Below the pieces are notes generated by a model that was not told where the DNA came from, did no database searches, and worked only from the letters and a program-made list of their open reading frames with translations. A stretch of 64,000 nucleotides of DNA from a virus: the IMG/VR virus record IMGVR_UViG_3300046660_000352, positions 1 through 64,000 of that record, one strand, 5' to 3'. A program made the position numbers and the translations under genes. Below, in pieces: positions 1 to 8,928 of this stretch. Within the stretch, counting starts at the first letter, position 1, and each line of letters begins with the position of its first letter.

Positions 1-1847
1 TGGGTTCCGTGACCGGCAACATGGTCACCAACCCGGGCTTCGAGGATGCCTCCCGCGTCGGCTGGACCCTGACCCAGAGCGACAGCACGCTGGCCACAAC
101 GGTCGCCAAGATCGAGATCGCTCAAGGTGGGTACCCGGCGCGATCCGGTCAGGGCAAGGCCGCCCTGGGGGTCAACAACACCGGCACCGCGACCGCGACC
201 AGCGACCCCTTCCCAATCGTCGCCGGGCAGACGTACATGTTCCGGTACTGGTACTACGGCATTGGACACCTGCACGTCACCTTCGAGACCAGCCCGGACA
301 AGGTCACCTGGACCGACCAGATGGCTGGGGTCAACGACGTCACCTACAACGCTGCGGCGTACGCCGAGGACATCTTCGAGATGACGGCGCCCACCGGGGC
401 ACTGTGGGGCCGGGTCACCTTCCAGCAGTTGAACCCCGGCTCGTACGGGTTGTCCACCTCGTCGTTCTCCTACATCTGTGTGGATGACGTCCTCGTCATG
501 CGCGAGGGCTACGGCGCTACGGATATTTCGGCCGCTGGTGTCCGGCTGTTCGGGCCGGACGGATCGCTCGGCACGGAACTGACCACGTCCAACGCCTATG
601 CCACCTTCGCGGGCGGAGCAGCGAGCATCGACCCCAACGGCGTGGGTACTTTCAATTCGGTCTTCACCCCGCAGCGCCCGGCGGGGGCGTCCTCCGACGA
701 CCCGACCGGACAGATCTGGTACCAGGGCCAGGAACTGGGATCCCTGCTGTGGAACATGCCGTGGGGCATGGTCACCTACGAACGAGGGTGGACCTTCAGG
801 CCCGCCAACGACGTGAACGGCAACCAGACCTACTACACCACCCAGACCGGCCTAATAGAACTGTCCTTCACCGCCGTCGAGGGCCGCATGTACCGCGTCG
901 TGGGGAAGTCCCAGTTCGACTTCAACGGAGGCGCCGCCACCACGCCTAACGAGTTCGAGACCGCTATCACCCTCTCCGGCACCACAACCACCGTCAATGG
1001 CTGCACGGTCATCACGCCGAACGGGGCCAGCCCCAGGGTGACTGACACCATGATCGCCCGCGCGTTCTCGTTGTCCTACGACGGCACCGGCACGGACTTC
1101 ACCGGATACGTGGAGGGCGTCATCATCTGCTCCGCCGACGGTGGTGGCCTGTACAGCGCGACGACCTGTCTTGCACCTGGTGAGCACCGAATCCTCTGGT
1201 GTGCCCAGAAGCACTCGGGTACGGCAACCGGCTGGGGTATGCGTAACTACAACCCCGCGCAGTCCTCAGACTTCTACGTCGAGGACATCGGTCCAGCCGT
1301 TCCCGAGGGCGGTGTGTACAACACAGGCGGCGCGGTCGTGACGGCGACGAAGACGTACACGAAGACGTACAACGCCGTGTGGTCCCGCCGGTACGGAAAC
1401 GCCGGATACACCGATGGCACCGTGTACCAGGGCTACTACTCCAGCACCTGGGGCACGCAGAAGTCGATGGTCTACTTCGGCACCCAGCCCTTCACAGACA
1501 TGGGTTCCACGGCGAAGGTCTCCAAGGTCGAGGTCTACCTCTACAACAACCACTGGTACTACAACGGGGGTGGCACGGCGCACATCGGTGCATTCACCGG
1601 AACCACCGAGCCGACGTCTTTCGGTGGTAGCGGTGTGAACCTTACTGTTTCCGCCTGGCCTGTTGGCGCCGGAAAGTGGGTAACCCTGCCGTCGTCCTGG
1701 AATTCAACTTGGAACGCGGCCACCCCGTATCGTGGGATAACGCTAGGTGCGGATCTTGGATCCAGCACCGACAAGACCTACTACGGGTACTTCGCCGGTG
1801 TCGGGGATTCCCACCCTCCGCAGTTGCGTATCACCTACACCAAGTGA
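1..1847 (+). CDS. Tail fibre / minor tail protein, C-terminal part (5' partial)
   Basis: The frame is open to the window edge, so this is the C-terminal 615 or so codons of a longer protein; the GTG at 9 is unlikely to be the true start. The first residues (N-x-V-T-N-P-G-F-E) and the following 160 residues look like a CBM4/9-type carbohydrate-binding jelly roll. A similar module lies in the protein at 6716. The last 150 residues are rich in Tyr, Thr, Gly and Trp and lack Cys, as is common in receptor-binding tail proteins. Its place before the gp25/baseplate J genes supports a virion tip role, probably binding host surface glycans. The exact function is inferred. Confidence 0.6.
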   Translation, partial: GSVTGNMVTNPGFEDASRVGWTLTQSDSTLATTVAKIEIAQGGYPARSGQGKAALGVNNTGTATATSDPFPIVAGQTYMFRYWYYGIGHLHVTFETSPDKVTWTDQMAGVNDVTYNAAAYAEDIFEMTAPTGALWGRVTFQQLNPGSYGLSTSSFSYICVDDVLVMREGYGATDISAAGVRLFGPDGSLGTELTTSNAYATFAGGAASIDPNGVGTFNSVFTPQRPAGASSDDPTGQIWYQGQELGSLLWNMPWGMVTYERGWTFRPANDVNGNQTYYTTQTGLIELSFTAVEGRMYRVVGKSQFDFNGGAATTPNEFETAITLSGTTTTVNGCTVITPNGASPRVTDTMIARAFSLSYDGTGTDFTGYVEGVIICSADGGGLYSATTCLAPGEHRILWCAQKHSGTATGWGMRNYNPAQSSDFYVEDIGPAVPEGGVYNTGGAVVTATKTYTKTYNAVWSRRYGNAGYTDGTVYQGYYSSTWGTQKSMVYFGTQPFTDMGSTAKVSKVEVYLYNNHWYYNGGGTAHIGAFTGTTEPTSFGGSGVNLTVSAWPVGAGKWVTLPSSWNSTWNAATPYRGITLGADLGSSTDKTYYGYFAGVGDSHPPQLRITYTK

Positions 1848-1859
1848 GGAAGTCACTTA

Positions 1860-2162
1860 ATGCCTGACATTACCGTCACGGTTCCTGACGACGTCTGGCC
1901 GCGCGTCGCTGCCGCGTTCCACACCTGCTACCCGAACAACGTCGAAACCCCGGACGTGGACCTCGTTCAGTTGGCCGCCAAGTCCTACATCCGAGACATC
2001 TGGGTCAGCACCGAGCAGGCGACGAACTCGAACGCTGGGGCTCCGCGCTACAACCAGGCGGCCGAGGACTACAACGTCGCACGGCAGGCGGTCGACGCCG
2101 ACATCCAGGCGCAGAACAACCAGGTCCTCGCGGATTCCCAGGTCGCGTTCCCCGGAATCTGA
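1860..2162 (+). CDS. Small conserved tail-module protein, unknown function
   Basis: 100 residues. An AGGAAG ribosome-binding site lies about 7 bases before the ATG. The protein is acidic and appears alpha-helical (a DLVQLAAKSYIRDIW-like helix, then a Gln/Ala/Asn-rich helix to the C-terminus), with no signal peptide or Cys. It sits 12 bases after the fibre-like gene and before the gp25-like gene, so it is probably a small virion or assembly protein. I do not recognise the family. Confidence 0.65.
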   Translation: MPDITVTVPDDVWPRVAAAFHTCYPNNVETPDVDLVQLAAKSYIRDIWVSTEQATNSNAGAPRYNQAAEDYNVARQAVDADIQAQNNQVLADSQVAFPGI

Positions 2163-2164
2163 CG

Positions 2165-2193
2165 TAGAACCGTAAGTGCAATCTCGGTAGGCA
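2165..2193 (+). promoter_or_regulatory. Possible promoter with ACCGTAAGT element upstream of gp25-like gene
   Basis: TAGAAC (2165-2170) and TAGGCA (2188-2193) are spaced by 17 bases. The spacer carries ACCGTAAGT, similar to the GAAGCCGTAAT operator-promoter motif found elsewhere in the window. Both hexamers are weak, so this is tentative. If real, transcripts would begin near 2200, inside the loop of the 2177-2230 inverted repeat and just before the SD sequence. Confidence 0.35.
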
Positions 2194-2230
2194 TTCCTGG
2201 GAGAATGCAAGCATGCCTACCGAGATTGCA
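2177..2230 (+). promoter_or_regulatory. Long inverted repeat burying the gp25-like start codon
   Basis: The arms 2177-2194 and 2213-2230 are perfect 18-base complements; with a G-U and two A-U pairs the RNA stem extends to 21 pairs (2174-2194 with 2213-2233). The right arm begins with the ATG of the next gene; the 18-base loop holds the GGGAG Shine-Dalgarno. A smaller, mutually exclusive hairpin (GCATTC 2191-2196 with GAATGC 2203-2208) would leave the start codon free. Translational control of the baseplate gene is inferred. Confidence 0.7.
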
Positions 2231-2632
2231 TTTCCGTTTCGCCTAGCGTCCGACGGCACTATCGCCGTCGAGACGAATCCGGACAGGCAGATCGCCCAGC
2301 ATGTGAATGCGCTCATCGGCACGCAGCCGGGGGAGCGGGTCATGCTCCCGGATTACGGGGTTCCCGTGGCTGATCTGCTGTTCGACCCTGACGCGTCCTT
2401 TGTCGCGCAGGAGATCAGCCGTGCCGTAACCACGGCTTTCAATACGTACGAGCCCGGTGTGGTCCTCCAGAAGGCGACCCCTATCCCGGACTCCACGCAG
2501 ATGTCCCTCGCTCGTATCGAGGTCGACTACATCCGCCGCGAGGACGGGGCGTCCCCTTCCAGCCTGGCTCTCCAGTCCAACACAGCAGTCGTCCGGGTCG
2601 GCGGCACCGTAAGCGAGGTCATCAGTGGCTGA
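2213..2632 (+). CDS. Baseplate wedge protein, gp25/W-like
   Basis: 139 residues, the usual length for the GPW/gp25 family. The signature part is at about residues 25-60: a helix with N-A-L-I-G-T, then Q-P-G-E-R-V-M-L-P-D-Y-G, then D-L-L-F-D-P. In contractile tails and related injection systems this protein forms the inner baseplate wedge around the tube, next to the J-like protein encoded directly downstream. The gene overlaps the next by 8 bases, implying coupled translation. The ATG lies within a long inverted repeat (2177-2230), so its translation may be controlled. Family assignment is from the motif. Confidence 0.88.
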   Translation: MPTEIAFPFRLASDGTIAVETNPDRQIAQHVNALIGTQPGERVMLPDYGVPVADLLFDPDASFVAQEISRAVTTAFNTYEPGVVLQKATPIPDSTQMSLARIEVDYIRREDGASPSSLALQSNTAVVRVGGTVSEVISG

Positions 2633-4097
2633 CGTTCCCGCGATCGACTACACCTCACGCGACTACGAGGGCTTCAAGTCGTCCCTGCTCGACTTCGCCT
2701 CGCGTGCCTTCCCCCAGTGGGTGCCCTCCTCCGAGGGCGACTTCGGCGTGCTCCTGGTCGAGCTGTTCTCCTACCTCGGGGACAGCCTCTCCTACTACGG
2801 CGACCGGCTCCAGCAGGAGTCCTTCCTGCCCACCGCGACGCAGCGGCTGTCCCTGCTCCAGATCTCCGACCTGCTCGGCTACCAGCCGTCCAACGGCGTA
2901 CCGGCTACCGGAACCGTCACCTTCCAGACGTCCAACCCGGGCCCGGCCGTCACCGTGCCTGCGGGCACACAGGTCGTCACCGACTACATCGACACCATCG
3001 ACTCGCCGATCACGTACGAGACCGACACCGACGTCACCGTGCCCAAGAACGGTGGCACCGCGACCGTCTCCGTCACCCAGGGAGTCACCCGCACCCAGGT
3101 CAACGTCGGCACCAGCTCGGGCCTGCCTGTGCAGGAGTTCCGGCTGCCCGACGTTCCCGTCATCGGCGGCACGGTCCGCGTGTACGTGGACGACGTCGAC
3201 ACCCTCACCGAGTGGACGTACATCGACTACATCGTGGACGCCGACCCGAGCGACCGCGTCTTCAGCACCTACCTGGACGAGGCGGGTGCCACGTGGATCC
3301 GCTTCGGCGACAACATCAACGGCGCCATCCCGACCACCAACCTGACCATCTACGCCACCTACCGAGTGGGCGGCGGGACGGTCGGCAACGTGAACGCGGG
3401 CGTGGTCAACGCCATCGCGGACTCCACCCTGCCTGGTGTCACCTTCTCGCAGGACTCCAGCGGCAATGCGATCTCCTCCGTCATGACCGGCGGGGCTGAC
3501 CCGGAGACCAACGACCAGATCCGCGCCAACGCCCCGCGCATCTTCCGCACCCAGGACCGCTGCGTCACCCTGGCCGACTTCTCCGACCTCGCGCTGACCA
3601 TCCCCGGCATCGTCCGGGCCAACGCCATCGCGTCGACCTACACCTCGATCTCGGTGTTCGTCATCGGCTCCGCCGGAGGAGCCCCGAGCACGACCACCCT
3701 CCAGAACGTGCAGACCAGCCTCCAGGCCAAGGCCCTGGCAGGCACCACGGTCACTGTGTCCGGCCCGACCACGGTCAAGGTGAACGTGGGCAACTCCTCG
3801 AACCCGATCACCGTCGAGTGCTGGCCCCGCTACTCCCGGGCCTCCGTCCTCTACGACGTGCAGCAGGCGCTGAAGACGATGCTCTCCTTCGCGAACGTCG
3901 ACTTCGGCATGCGCCTGACCCTCTCCGACTTCTACAAAACGATCCTGGACGTGGAGGGAGTCCGCTACGTCGACATCCCCCTGATTGCCCGCGCCGACGC
4001 GGCCCAGACCGGGACCGCCGACATCGTCATGCGCGCCTGGGAAATCCCCACGGTCGGCAACATCGCCAACATCACCATGACCGGAGGTATCGGCTGA
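2625..4097 (+). CDS. Baseplate J-like protein
   Basis: 490 residues with a GTG start overlapping the gp25-like gene. The N-terminus has the typical J/gp6 pattern: I-D-Y-T-S-R-D-Y-E-G-F, then S-E-G-D-F-G-V-L-L-V-E-L, a helix ending in Y-Y-G-D-R, and L-L-G-Y-Q-P. The middle has beta-rich segments and a G-G-A-D-P-E-T-N-D-Q-I-R stretch typical of the family; the C-terminus carries the fold seen as A-D-F-S-D-L-A-L and V-E-G-V-R-Y-V-D. It should form the wedge ring with the gp25-like protein. Its stop overlaps the next ATG (TGATG). Confidence 0.88.
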   Translation: MADVPAIDYTSRDYEGFKSSLLDFASRAFPQWVPSSEGDFGVLLVELFSYLGDSLSYYGDRLQQESFLPTATQRLSLLQISDLLGYQPSNGVPATGTVTFQTSNPGPAVTVPAGTQVVTDYIDTIDSPITYETDTDVTVPKNGGTATVSVTQGVTRTQVNVGTSSGLPVQEFRLPDVPVIGGTVRVYVDDVDTLTEWTYIDYIVDADPSDRVFSTYLDEAGATWIRFGDNINGAIPTTNLTIYATYRVGGGTVGNVNAGVVNAIADSTLPGVTFSQDSSGNAISSVMTGGADPETNDQIRANAPRIFRTQDRCVTLADFSDLALTIPGIVRANAIASTYTSISVFVIGSAGGAPSTTTLQNVQTSLQAKALAGTTVTVSGPTTVKVNVGNSSNPITVECWPRYSRASVLYDVQQALKTMLSFANVDFGMRLTLSDFYKTILDVEGVRYVDIPLIARADAAQTGTADIVMRAWEIPTVGNIANITMTGGIG

Positions 4098-4732
4098 TGG
4101 CCGCCGTCTACCCGAAGCAGTACAAGTCCTTCACCGTGCACAAGAACCTGGTGGAGGACATCGACGCATCCCACGTCAACAACCTCCAGGACGAGGTGCT
4201 GGCCCTTCAGCAGACCCTGGGCATCCTGCCGCACCAGGACACCGGCCTGAAGATGAAGACCAACACCTACGCCTCCGTCGCGGCCCGGCTCGACGCCATC
4301 CAGCGCGGCCACGGCATACCCGCGTGCTACGTGTCCAAGACGTCTGACACCGTCAAGGGAGGCGCGACCAAGACGATCTCCTTCTCCCGGCCGTCGGCGG
4401 CCCAGGACCCCGAGGGACTGTTCAACGGGCACTCGATCACGGCCAACCGCACCGGCTGGTGGATCGTCTTCGGCCGAGTCATGTGGGCCAACGCCACCGG
4501 CTCGAACGCCACGGGCGCCGACCGGCAGATCAACATCGCAGTCGGCGGCGGTCAGGTGATGTCCCAGGACCTCCAACCGATCACCGACGGAAACTCCCAC
4601 ATGCACATCGGCTGGCAGGGATGGGTCACCGCAGGCAAGGCCATCGACCTCACCCTCTACCACCCGCTGGCCACCAAGACCCTGCAACTCCAGAACCTGC
4701 ACCTGAGCGCGGTCATGATCCGGGAGGCGTGA
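4097..4732 (+). CDS. Baseplate-module protein, unknown
   Basis: 211 residues. The start is the ATG in the TGATG junction with the J-like gene; the open frame continues upstream, but only this start fits the coupling. The N-terminal 70 residues are helical and include K-N-L-V-E-D-I-D-A-S-H-V-N-N-L-Q-D-E-V, a pattern often seen in small baseplate or trimerising proteins. The rest is beta-rich with many Thr, Gly and Trp, resembling a C1q/TNF-like or head-binding domain. It is probably a virion component between J and the tail-I-like protein. Function is inferred from position. Confidence 0.7.
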   Translation: MAAVYPKQYKSFTVHKNLVEDIDASHVNNLQDEVLALQQTLGILPHQDTGLKMKTNTYASVAARLDAIQRGHGIPACYVSKTSDTVKGGATKTISFSRPSAAQDPEGLFNGHSITANRTGWWIVFGRVMWANATGSNATGADRQINIAVGGGQVMSQDLQPITDGNSHMHIGWQGWVTAGKAIDLTLYHPLATKTLQLQNLHLSAVMIREA

Positions 4733-4733
4733 G

Positions 4734-6716
4734 GTGGGAACGTACGGCGTTTCCCTGTACGGGCTGTCGAAATACGGGACGGACATCCATCCCGACTTCG
4801 ACGTCAGCCCGTTCACAGCCACGCCCGTGGACTACTCCACCGTGCTGCTGGACTGGAAGGCCCCGGCGGGTACGTGGGACTCCCTGCGGCTGATCCGCAA
4901 CCGGTACGGCTGGGCGGTCAACGAGAACGATGGCGAGATCCTGCTCGACCAGACCCACGCCGCGACCTCGTTCTCCGACAAGGGCGTGGTCGGCGGGCAC
5001 TGGCTGTACTACACGATCTTCATCTCCGCGTCCGGCCAGTGGTCCCGGGCGGGAACCATCTCGTGCCTGATGCCGAAGAACAACGGCTACACCGAGCTGC
5101 TGTACGACCTGATCCCCGACCACTACAAGGTCGACGTCCAGCCGGGCAACAACGTCACCGACGACTCCAACACGCTCAACCCCTACCTGACCCCGTTCCT
5201 GTCGATCTTCGGGTTCGGGTTCGACATCGTGAAGAGCTACTACGACTCCAACCGGTACACCAACGACGCGATGCGCACGCGCTTCGACAACATCGCCCAG
5301 TTGGCCAACCAGTTCGGGATCCAGTACGAGGCCAGCGCCCCGGCCTACCTCTTCCGCCAGCGCGTGCGGGACGCGGCCACTCTCGGCCGCCAGAAGGGCA
5401 CCCTGGAGCAGATCCGCTCGATCATCTCCGAGACCACCGGATACGACGCCGACCTGAGCATCGGCGACAACCTGATGCTCTCCGACGACCAGGCCGACTT
5501 CGACCACCCGACGTTCCCGCAGTGGGACTCGGGCGTGAACTACGCCTCCGGGGAGAAGGTGGAGTTCGGCTCGTACCTGTACCAGGCGGGCTCCTCCGGC
5601 GCGTACGGACAGGCCCAGGCACCCACCGGCACCAACGCCTCCAACGCGTACTGGACCGTCGTCTCGTACGGCACCGACGCCACCCTGGTCGACGCCAACG
5701 GACACGTGGCGGGCTGGGAAGAGATCTCCTTCACCGCCGGTGTCTCCCCGGGCACCAACGGCGTCCTGGTGGGCATCGGCGTGCAGAACCCGACCGACCC
5801 CAACGACAAAGCAGGGAACGCGCTGTGGGTGCGCAACACCAACTCCGGAGGCTCAGTCGCCACGATGGGTGTGCGTTCCGTCGGACGACTGTCCGGCCAG
5901 GCGACGATGGACCCGCAGCAGCCGGTCCTGTTCGGCGTCCCCGTGCCCTACACCTGGCAGGTGTGGGACAACAGCGTCGACTACCAGCCCGGTGACATGG
6001 TCATCTTTCACGGCCGCATCTACCAGGCGCTCACCGCGTCCCTGAACGTCGCGCCACCGGACACCCCGACGGCCAACGCGCAATGGACACCGCTGGGTTA
6101 CGACGACCGCGTGCAGATGTGCCTGTCCGGCTACGCGCAGGCGTACTCCGGCGAGCAGAGGTCGGTGTACCCCTTCGTCGAGTACTACGACTCCCACGGC
6201 GCCCTGATCACCTCCCTGTACTCCGACGCCGTCCCGGCCTACACCGTGCTCGATTCCTTCAGCCAGGGCTGGGTCGACTGGACCACCCGCACCACGGACC
6301 TGGGCGGCGCCTCCTGGACCGAGACGTTGGGCCAGTGGACCTCCGGCGGCTACGCGGGAGGATCGGCCTACCCGGTAGGCGCCACGGCGTCCATCGCCAC
6401 CGTTCCCGGCCACGCCGACGGGACAGTGGCAGCAACGTTCCTCACCAGCCCGTCTAACGCCCTGCGGCAGGGAGTGGTGTTCCGGCTCCAGGACGCCTCC
6501 AACTACTGGCGAGCGGGCCGCACAGGACTCCACCGCATCGAGGCCGGATCCTGGGTCGCCACCTACGCCTACTCCCAGACCTTCCTGGACGGGGACCGCA
6601 TCACGGTCGCCTTCTCCGGGAGCAACATCACCGTGCAGAGGAACGGAACCCAGGTGCTCACCCTTACTAACTCGACGTTCAGCACGGCCACCAAGGTCGG
6701 AATGGTGGTGACCTGA
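4734..6716 (+). CDS. Multidomain baseplate/tail protein (tail protein I-like with carbohydrate-binding repeats)
   Basis: 660 residues, GTG start one base after the previous stop. Domain reading: about 20-110 looks like an FN3-type fold (L-L-D-W-K-A-P). About 115-245 resembles phage tail protein I (Y-D-L-I-P-D-H-Y, then R-F-D-N-I-A-Q-L-A, then R-Q-K-G-T-L-E-Q-I-R). Two ChiC/CBM5-12-like repeats follow at about 260-305 and 405-450 (W-D-x-G/S-V-x-Y, Y-Q-A, Y/Q-W-T). The end is a beta-sandwich of LamG/CBM type. It probably links the baseplate to glycan-binding modules. The fusion is unusual. Confidence 0.7.
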   Translation: MGTYGVSLYGLSKYGTDIHPDFDVSPFTATPVDYSTVLLDWKAPAGTWDSLRLIRNRYGWAVNENDGEILLDQTHAATSFSDKGVVGGHWLYYTIFISASGQWSRAGTISCLMPKNNGYTELLYDLIPDHYKVDVQPGNNVTDDSNTLNPYLTPFLSIFGFGFDIVKSYYDSNRYTNDAMRTRFDNIAQLANQFGIQYEASAPAYLFRQRVRDAATLGRQKGTLEQIRSIISETTGYDADLSIGDNLMLSDDQADFDHPTFPQWDSGVNYASGEKVEFGSYLYQAGSSGAYGQAQAPTGTNASNAYWTVVSYGTDATLVDANGHVAGWEEISFTAGVSPGTNGVLVGIGVQNPTDPNDKAGNALWVRNTNSGGSVATMGVRSVGRLSGQATMDPQQPVLFGVPVPYTWQVWDNSVDYQPGDMVIFHGRIYQALTASLNVAPPDTPTANAQWTPLGYDDRVQMCLSGYAQAYSGEQRSVYPFVEYYDSHGALITSLYSDAVPAYTVLDSFSQGWVDWTTRTTDLGGASWTETLGQWTSGGYAGGSAYPVGATASIATVPGHADGTVAATFLTSPSNALRQGVVFRLQDASNYWRAGRTGLHRIEAGSWVATYAYSQTFLDGDRITVAFSGSNITVQRNGTQVLTLTNSTFSTATKVGMVVT

Positions 6717-7942
6717 TGACCACGCACAACCTCACCTTCGTCAACGACGACGACTTCGCCCCGGTCGTCTCCTTTTCCGGCAGCATCGTCGGCCGCCGGT
6801 TCAGGGTGTTCGGTCCCACGCTCGGCGGCCAGGTCACCCTCGACGGCACGCTGGCCATCAAGATCCCGCGCCCGCAGCCGCTGGCTCCCGAGGCCGGGCA
6901 GATCTCCTTCCAGGGTCACCTCTCGGCCGGAATCAAGGCGCCCGCCGCAGCGTTCAAGGACTTCGCCCACTACCCGTACGCGGGCGTCGACCCGGCCATG
7001 GCGTGGACCGGTATCAACTCCGGTGCGCTTCAGTCGGCTCCCGCTGGCTCCTACAGCCGCGCCTACGCCGCGTTCACCGGCCCGGTGGACTACCCGGTAT
7101 CCGGTGGCGGCTACGCCTGGAAGCGGGCCGCGTACGCCTCTGTCGGGTTCAAGTTCGCGAGCATGTCGGTGAACAAACACCAGATTTTGGATGCGGTCCA
7201 GTTCGAGGCGCTGCCGGTCGGGTCAACCGGCCCCAGCGCATACCAGAACGCCCGCGAGATCCAGGCCATCATCAAGCCGTCCCGGCTGAACTACGCGACC
7301 AACCCCAACTTCGAGAGCGGGCTGACTGGCTACGGTCCGACCGGCCAGGCCACCCATGCGCTGGACTCCTTCTCCTGGCGGGGCACCCAGGCTCTCAAGG
7401 TCACCGTGCCCACCACGGCCACACAGGACAGCGGCCTGTCCTTCCAGGTGTCCGGCATGATCCCGGGCCGTACGTACACCATGAGCGCCCGCGTGGCCAT
7501 CGCCCAGGGCTGTGGGGACATCGCCCCCTGGTCCGGCGCGGGGGCAGTGCAGTTGGGCGCGGTGAAGTGGACGCAGGCAGCCAACCGCAGGGACCCGGCC
7601 CAGAAGCGGTGGCGCACGCTGTACGTCACCTTCACGACGCCGTCGTCCTCGCTGTACGTCGGCATGAACGTCCTGAAGCCCACCATGATCCCGGGCACGG
7701 CGAGCATCTTCTGGGCCGACGGCGTCCTGGTCGAGGAAGGTACCTCCGTCCGCGACTACTTCGACGGCTCGATGGGATCGGACTACCTGTGGGAGCAGGG
7801 GGGCAGCCCCAACCTGGCCCGCTCGTACTTCTACGAGAACTACGTCGAGCGCAGTTACCTGATCCGCACCCTGCTCGAAGAGAATGTTCCTCTGGGAATC
7901 ACGGCGGCCGTACCTCAGTACGCCGTTCTGCCGACCCAGTAA
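6716..7942 (+). CDS. Tail protein with carbohydrate-binding module
   Basis: 408 residues, ATG in a TGATG junction with the previous gene. The central and C-terminal parts (about 195-350) show a CBM4/9-like pattern: N-Y-A-T-N-P-N-F-E-S-G-L, then S-W-R-G-T-Q-A-L-K-V, then Y-T-M-S-A-R-V and a D-G-V-L-V-E-E-G-T end strand. This matches the N-terminal part of the protein at the window start. The last 50 residues differ and include an R-S-Y-F-Y-E-N-Y motif. It is probably a receptor-binding or tail appendage protein, and is the last structural gene before the membrane proteins. Confidence 0.65.
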   Translation: MTTHNLTFVNDDDFAPVVSFSGSIVGRRFRVFGPTLGGQVTLDGTLAIKIPRPQPLAPEAGQISFQGHLSAGIKAPAAAFKDFAHYPYAGVDPAMAWTGINSGALQSAPAGSYSRAYAAFTGPVDYPVSGGGYAWKRAAYASVGFKFASMSVNKHQILDAVQFEALPVGSTGPSAYQNAREIQAIIKPSRLNYATNPNFESGLTGYGPTGQATHALDSFSWRGTQALKVTVPTTATQDSGLSFQVSGMIPGRTYTMSARVAIAQGCGDIAPWSGAGAVQLGAVKWTQAANRRDPAQKRWRTLYVTFTTPSSSLYVGMNVLKPTMIPGTASIFWADGVLVEEGTSVRDYFDGSMGSDYLWEQGGSPNLARSYFYENYVERSYLIRTLLEENVPLGITAAVPQYAVLPTQ

Positions 7943-7963
7943 CCACGACCCGTAAGGATCCCC

Positions 7964-8575
7964 ATGCTTACCAACTACGCCGACGTGGCGGCCCTCGCCG
8001 TCGGCCTGGTCCTGCCCGCCATTGTGGCGGTGTTCACCAAGCCGTCGACCAACCCCACCGTCAAGGGCTTCGCGCACGCCGTCCTGGCCCTCGCCACCGG
8101 CTCCCTGGCCACCTACAAGGCCGACCCGTCGAACTTCGTGTGGGCGCCCGCTGTGATCGCCGCGTTCCTGGCCTGGCTGTCCGGCACGGCGTTCTACCAC
8201 TCCCTGCTGAAGAAGTACTCCTGGTTCGGTGCGCTCCAGAACCTGTTCGTGTCCGAGGTCGAGAGCCGTCTTAATACCCACGGCGCCGACGTCGAGCGGT
8301 ACTTCGAGGTGGCGCAGGCGGCCGAGCTGGCCGAGGACGCGCAGGGCATCACCAACGACTTCCCCTTGAGCACCGACGTGGTTCAGTCCGGCGTGGAGGA
8401 GGCCGTCAAGGCGGCCGAGGAGATCCCCGTCGTCGGCACGGTCGTCCAGCGCTTCGAGACGGTCGCGGTCCCGGCGATCATTACGGCCGTGGAGGCTGTC
8501 GCGGCGCCGGTCGTCGAGAACTCCACCCCTGCCGTCGCTGTGCAGCCTGGCGGCCTGGGTCCGAGGGCGATCTGA
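7964..8575 (+). CDS. Holin-like membrane protein
   Basis: 203 residues; TAAGGA ribosome-binding site 6 bases before the ATG. Three hydrophobic stretches (about 8-26, 34-50 and 57-77) are followed by a soluble acidic, Ala/Val/Glu-rich tail of about 110 residues. Two or three membrane segments, a cytoplasmic tail and a place directly after the tail genes are typical of phage holins. The tail holds CTTAATAC at 8270, the first copy of the window-wide motif (codons 103-105). A role in lysis is inferred; the endolysin lies far away at 35.1 kb. Confidence 0.55.
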   Translation: MLTNYADVAALAVGLVLPAIVAVFTKPSTNPTVKGFAHAVLALATGSLATYKADPSNFVWAPAVIAAFLAWLSGTAFYHSLLKKYSWFGALQNLFVSEVESRLNTHGADVERYFEVAQAAELAEDAQGITNDFPLSTDVVQSGVEEAVKAAEEIPVVGTVVQRFETVAVPAIITAVEAVAAPVVENSTPAVAVQPGGLGPRAI

Positions 8576-8577
8576 CC

Positions 8578-8865
8578 ATGGACTGGTTCCGGCTGCTGCT
8601 GATCGCCTTCGCCACCTTCACCGCGTGGGAGTGGCTGCGCGACGTCCTGCCTGTCGCTATCCCGGCCGCCCTTCAGCCGCCCGTGGTCGTGGGGCTGGCC
8701 TACGAGGTGCAGCGTGTTCCCGGCCCGTGGCTGGCCGCTGGGGCGGCTGCTGGAGTCGTGGCGGTACTGCACGCGCAGGTACGGGGCAGCGGGGCGGAGA
8801 CGACCTCTCTGCGCCTGCCGCGCAGGCACCCGAACACCGGGCGGAGAGTCCCCGACCTCCCCTGA
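8578..8865 (+). CDS. Small membrane protein, possible second holin/antiholin
   Basis: 95 residues, starting two bases after the previous stop, so translated from the same operon. Two hydrophobic helices are visible (about 5-18 and 48-66), with a basic Arg-rich C-terminus that would stay in the cytoplasm. Paired small membrane proteins at the end of a structural module often act as holin and antiholin, but nothing in the sequence proves it. A strong terminator follows. Confidence 0.55.
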   Translation: MDWFRLLLIAFATFTAWEWLRDVLPVAIPAALQPPVVVGLAYEVQRVPGPWLAAGAAAGVVAVLHAQVRGSGAETTSLRLPRRHPNTGRRVPDLP

Positions 8866-8880
8866 TTGTCAAGCACAAGC

Positions 8881-8915
8881 AAAACCCCGCTAGACAAGCG
8901 GGGTTTTCTTGCTTT
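8881..8915 (+). terminator. Rho-independent terminator closing the structural module
   Basis: Ten-base perfect stem AAAACCCCGC (8881-8890) with GCGGGGTTTT (8898-8907), loop TAGACAA, then a T-rich tail with TTGCTTTT. It separates the late structural genes from the replication module. Confidence 0.88.
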
Positions 8916-8917
8916 TA

Positions 8918-8928
8918 GAAGCCGTAAT
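8918..8928 (+). promoter_or_regulatory. GAAGCCGTAAT operator overlapping a start codon
   Basis: A single exact copy of the operator motif. Its last two bases are the first bases of the ATG of the AT-hook gene, and it directly follows the terminator at 8881. A bound regulator here would cover the translation start as well as any promoter. I see no good -35. Confidence 0.6.

Noticed and set aside
1854-1860. CTTAATG before the gene at 1860 as a 28th motif copy
   Set aside because: The seventh base is G rather than A, it is intergenic and overlaps the start codon; it falls outside the strict pattern.
2703-3345. Long alternative-frame and reverse-strand open frames throughout the window
   Set aside because: High-GC DNA leaves long shadow frames. 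Their translations are Arg/Pro/His-rich or Val/Gly/Asp-rich without motifs, and they lie under well-supported + strand genes.
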